Part shown: positions 61,890 to 64,000 of the stretch, one piece after another
Layout of the letters: every line of letters begins with the position of its first letter
Numbering within the stretch: position 1 is the stretch's first letter
NCBI GenBank assembly: GCA_009911175.1
Contig: QXWX01000006.1
Location: 7,683-71,682, forward strand
Origin: Lachnospiraceae bacterium
Lineage (GTDB): Bacteria; Bacillota_A; Clostridia; Lachnospirales; Lachnospiraceae
Direction: 5' to 3'
Length of the DNA stretch: 64,000 nucleotides
The notes under the pieces: generated by a model
The model's input: only the letters and a program-made list of their open reading frames with translations
The model's database searches: none
What the model was told of the DNA's origin: nothing
Program-made: the position numbers and the translations under genes

Positions 61890-62288
61890 TCAGCCTGTGA
61901 CCTGCTCCACTTCCGGTATGGGTTTGAGATTAAAATGAATTTCGATAGAAAAGTGTCTTGTTTTGTCGCTGTCTATGGTTTCATGGACAACGATTTCTTT
62001 AATCAGGCGGTTTAAGGTGGAAGCGTCCAGTCCGGTGATGTCCTTATATTCCTGTATGGATTCCACCCACTGCCTTGCGTCCACGGCAAGCCGGATTTCA
62101 TCGGCAAGGTGTTTCCTGATTTTCTCGACTTTAGCCTTTAATTCCGCCTGTTCTTTCTGTGTCTTTTCCAGAAGGAGATTGAAGTTTTCTTCTGTGATTC
62201 GTCCGGCTACCATGTCCTCATAGAGCCGTAATACCATCTTTTCCAGCACTTCAATCCGTTCTTCGTCTTTAGCAAGGGCGCATTCCAT
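61890..62288 (-). pseudogene. C-terminal remnant of a large serine recombinase
   Basis: Residues such as RLYEDMVAGRITEENFNLLL, ADEIRLAVDARQWVESIQ and RLIKEIVVHETIDSDKTRHF match the coiled-coil and DUF4368-type C-terminus of Tn-family serine recombinases (TndX/TnpX type). The catalytic and DNA-binding N-terminal parts are missing; upstream the frame runs into an unrelated mobile-element gene. Confidence 0.75.
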
Positions 62289-62641
62289 CGCTTCCCGCTG
62301 ATTTCCCCCTCCTGTTCGCTGTGTTTTGCGTTGTGATAGCCTTCATCAGAGAGATAGAAACGGAACTGTTCCCCCTTAAAGCCGACAAAGCAATCCTTCT
62401 GTACTTCCAGTGTAATCATGTGGCGGGTTTCCGGTCGGAACCGTTCTTTTCCTGACAGGTCATGCCCCTGCATAATCGGCTCCGGTATCTTTTCCAGTTT
62501 TCGGATGGCGTTCTCCACGATTGCCTTGGTCAATATATCTTTTATCACCGGCACGATTTCTTTCATGCCCGCAAGGGTTTCCACCTTGGTCGGTGCGGCA
62601 TACTGGTAGATAATATCCAGCTCGCTTTTTGAAAATTTCAT
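62207..62641 (-). pseudogene. Chimeric mobile-element frame
   Basis: The first 55 codons (MKFSKSELDIIYQYAAPTKV) belong to a small protein typical of clostridial integrative elements. From MQGHDLSGKERFRPETRHM the sequence is that of a different element protein, and the last 30 codons are the recombinase gene in the wrong frame. Two deletions seem to have joined three genes. Confidence 0.6.
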
Positions 62642-62931
62642 TCTGTGTCCTCCTTCCGGTTTTCGGTAAGAACCTGTGCTACAAGACGCTTCGTGTCGCC
62701 CCGGTGGAACAATACTTTTAAGATGGTGCTGACCTGCTCGTCCGTCACGGATTCCGGATGGGGGAGATAGCTTTCCAGCATTGCCCCTCTGGTGCAGAGC
62801 CGGTGCGTCCGTTCCTTTCGGTTCAAAGTCTTTATCTGGTGTTCCAGCATTTTCTCCTTATGCTGCGCCCGCCGCAGTCTGGCTTCGGTCTTTTCAATCT
62901 CCTGATTCAGTTTTTCCAGCTTCTCATTCAC
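62638..62931 (-). CDS. DUF3847 mobile-element protein
   Basis: Small coiled-coil protein of 97 residues (NEKLEKLNQEIEKTEARLRR, QIKTLNRKERTHRLCTRGAM) of the DUF3847 type found beside relaxase and TraG genes in clostridial integrative elements. A GTG at 62931 behind GAGGA is the likely start. Function unknown. It overlaps the end of the RepA_N remnant. Confidence 0.75.
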   Translation of the reverse strand: MNEKLEKLNQEIEKTEARLRRAQHKEKMLEHQIKTLNRKERTHRLCTRGAMLESYLPHPESVTDEQVSTILKVLFHRGDTKRLVAQVLTENRKEDTE

Positions 62932-63263
62932 GGGCAGCGTCCTCCCTGGGGAGCAGGATATACATATGACTGACTTCCCCGATTCCCTGACGGACACGCA
63001 TAATCATCCCGGCCTGTTCCAGCTCGTTCAGGGAACGCTTGCGGGTCTGGGGGCTTCGGGAGAGTGCCGCCGCTATTTCCATGACGGGGAAGCGGATGAA
63101 CAGAATCCCGTTGCTGTCCTCGGTTCCTTTTGTTAGGATTTCACCCAGCAGGCGGGCGTACATAACCTTTGCCGTATTGCTGACCGGCAGCCGGAGCATT
63201 GCCTTGGGGGAGCGGCATACAGGGCGGCAGGGGCGTACTGGCTATCATAAATTCACCATTCAT
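62924..63263 (-). pseudogene. RepA_N-type replication initiator fragment, frameshifted
   Basis: The main frame (LRLPVSNTAKVMYARLLGEI, AALSRSPQTRKRSLNELEQA) is the winged-helix domain of RepA_N initiators. The true start seems to be ATG 63263 in another frame (MNGEFMIASTPLPPCMPLP); a run of five C where four are expected (near 63200) breaks the frame. The protein ends after about 110 residues, so the C-terminal part is also missing. Confidence 0.72.
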
Positions 63264-63445
63264 TAGGTGGTGTCCTCCTTTTGGCTCGTTTGGATTGGTA
63301 ACGGGGGCAGTCGATCATGACAGCCCGGAAACTCTGCTTGCCACTCATGCTGGCATTTCCGGCAGAGTCCGTTGTAGCTTCTGCGCCCCCGGTCGTTTAA
63401 GAAGAAAGCAAACTCTTTTTTCAACTTCTTTGACATTCTCGGCAT
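63253..63445 (-). pseudogene. Small Cys-rich mobile-element protein, frameshifted
   Basis: ATG 63445 follows AAGGAGG and opens MPRMSKKLKKEFAFFLNDRG and CRKCQHE. After HE the frame reads WQAEFPGC, but deleting one G gives CKQSFRAVMIDCPRYQSKRA, the expected continuation with the Cys residues of this zinc-ribbon-like family. A single inserted base has therefore changed the end. Confidence 0.7.
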
Positions 63446-64000
63446 AGTGCCTCCTTCATAGAAAAACCGCCCGATTCAGCAGTAACAGCCGGAATGGACG
63501 GATAGTGTTTTTTTGTGTAGCGTTTCGGGGTGATTTTCAAGGGAAATACAGCCGTAGAGCCGCCCTAAAATCCCCCTTGGTATTACGGACAGGGCAGACT
63601 ATGTCCTGTGAGATTGTTGTGTTTCGGTATCGTTTCGGTGTTCATTTTTGCCGGTTCCTTCTGCTGTCGTTCCTGCCTCCTCCTTGGCGGCGTTTCGCTC
63701 CGCTTGGTACGCTCGTTGCGGTCAGGGTTCCTCCGTTTCCCTGCCGGAAGTCGTTGCGTTACATCGCCGGGGAGCATATCCCATACAGGCCGGACATTCG
63801 ATTGGAATAATCCATCGATGAACTGCCTATATCATAGGACATTTTTGTACCCTGTGCCGTATGTCCACAAAGTAGGAATCAAGCCCGAAATCCGAAAATT
63901 TCCACGATTGTGGAATGAATGTGGTATAATTAATAAGGAAAGCATCTGATTCATCGAACAAAAAAAGCAGGGGAAAACCTGCTTTGAATCTGATGATTTC
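63446..64000. other. Right edge, no supported gene
   Basis: Only weak frames occur, for example a minus-strand frame 63583-63777 without a ribosome site. A palindrome TTCCAC-GATT-GTGGAA (63900-63915) precedes TATAAT (63925-63930). A hairpin AAAGCAGG with CCTGCTTT (63964-63985), followed in the minus direction by T run 63958-63963, probably ends a gene that lies beyond the right edge. Confidence 0.5.

Noticed and set aside
63583..63777. 64-codon minus-strand frame near the right edge
   Set aside because: No ribosome site; strongly basic low-complexity product without recognisable domain.

Overview
The window looks like a chromosomal segment of a gut-type Lachnospiraceae (class Clostridia). 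This rests on recognisable gene families: rubrerythrin, a clade-2 IleS behind a T-box leader, a FeoA-FeoB fusion, VanRS-like and OmpR-type two-component systems, DUF3847 and RepA_N mobile-element genes. Promoters are mostly of vegetative type (TTGACA, 17-nt spacer, TATAAT). No rRNA, tRNA or CRISPR array was seen. The species cannot be named from the sequence alone.

Layout. 0.3-2.2 kb: VanS/VanR-like two-component pair. 2.2-5.4 kb: GntR/UTRA regulator, then a cytosine-type permease and a CDA-fold deaminase, with an unlisted 54-residue membrane protein at the operon end. 5.8-7.4 kb: sce7726-like putative nuclease and a decayed AAA/PD-(D/E)XK gene. 7.5-10.8 kb: ABC exporter operon led by a 50-residue membrane protein. 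11.1-14.4 kb: MFS transporter, and a histidine kinase with a repeat-built coiled coil plus its regulator. 14.5-17.5 kb: GNAT, rubrerythrin, YitT, XRE-cupin regulator. 17.6-26.7 kb: an AT-richer DeoR-controlled carbohydrate operon (2-hydroxyacid dehydrogenase, SDR, class II aldolase, RbsBAC-like ABC importer, FGGY kinase), probably for an uncommon sugar or polyol. 26.9-30.2 kb: TRZ/ATZ amidohydrolase and adenine deaminase. 30.2-31.4 kb: a Phd/ParE-type toxin-antitoxin pair between two 52-bp copies of the end of a decayed ATPase gene. 31.4-33.8 kb: FeoA-FeoB fusion. 34.1-36.8 kb: MATE exporter and LacI regulator. 36.9-41.2 kb: XRE-ImmA protein and an ECF sigma/anti-sigma pair, with decayed second copies of both modules between them. 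41.4-43.0 kb: intact AAA/PD-(D/E)XK protein. 43.6-51.7 kb: repeat-bearing membrane protein, pgi, a guanine-class riboswitch with NCS2 permease, FHA protein, D-Ala-D-Ala carboxypeptidase. 51.8-58.2 kb: T-box, ileS, glycogen phosphorylase. 58.3-60.3 kb: operon of a degenerate GGDEF protein, ECF sigma factor and membrane anti-sigma. 60.4-64 kb: truncated MucBP surface protein and a collapsed integrative element with frameshifted genes.

How parts fit. Nucleobase metabolism recurs at three separate loci (cytosine-type permease plus deaminase; amidohydrolase plus adenine deaminase; guanine-riboswitch NCS2 permease). The window also holds many small non-coding repeats. The clearest is a 37-bp palindromic element beginning GTTAC and ending GTAAC: two copies carry exact, different 8-bp direct repeats at their ends, as expected of a transposed element. 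Others are a 95-bp near-perfect hairpin, a 44-bp dispersed repeat that sits in leaders and forms the C-terminus of the MATE gene, and in-frame coding minisatellites in four proteins.
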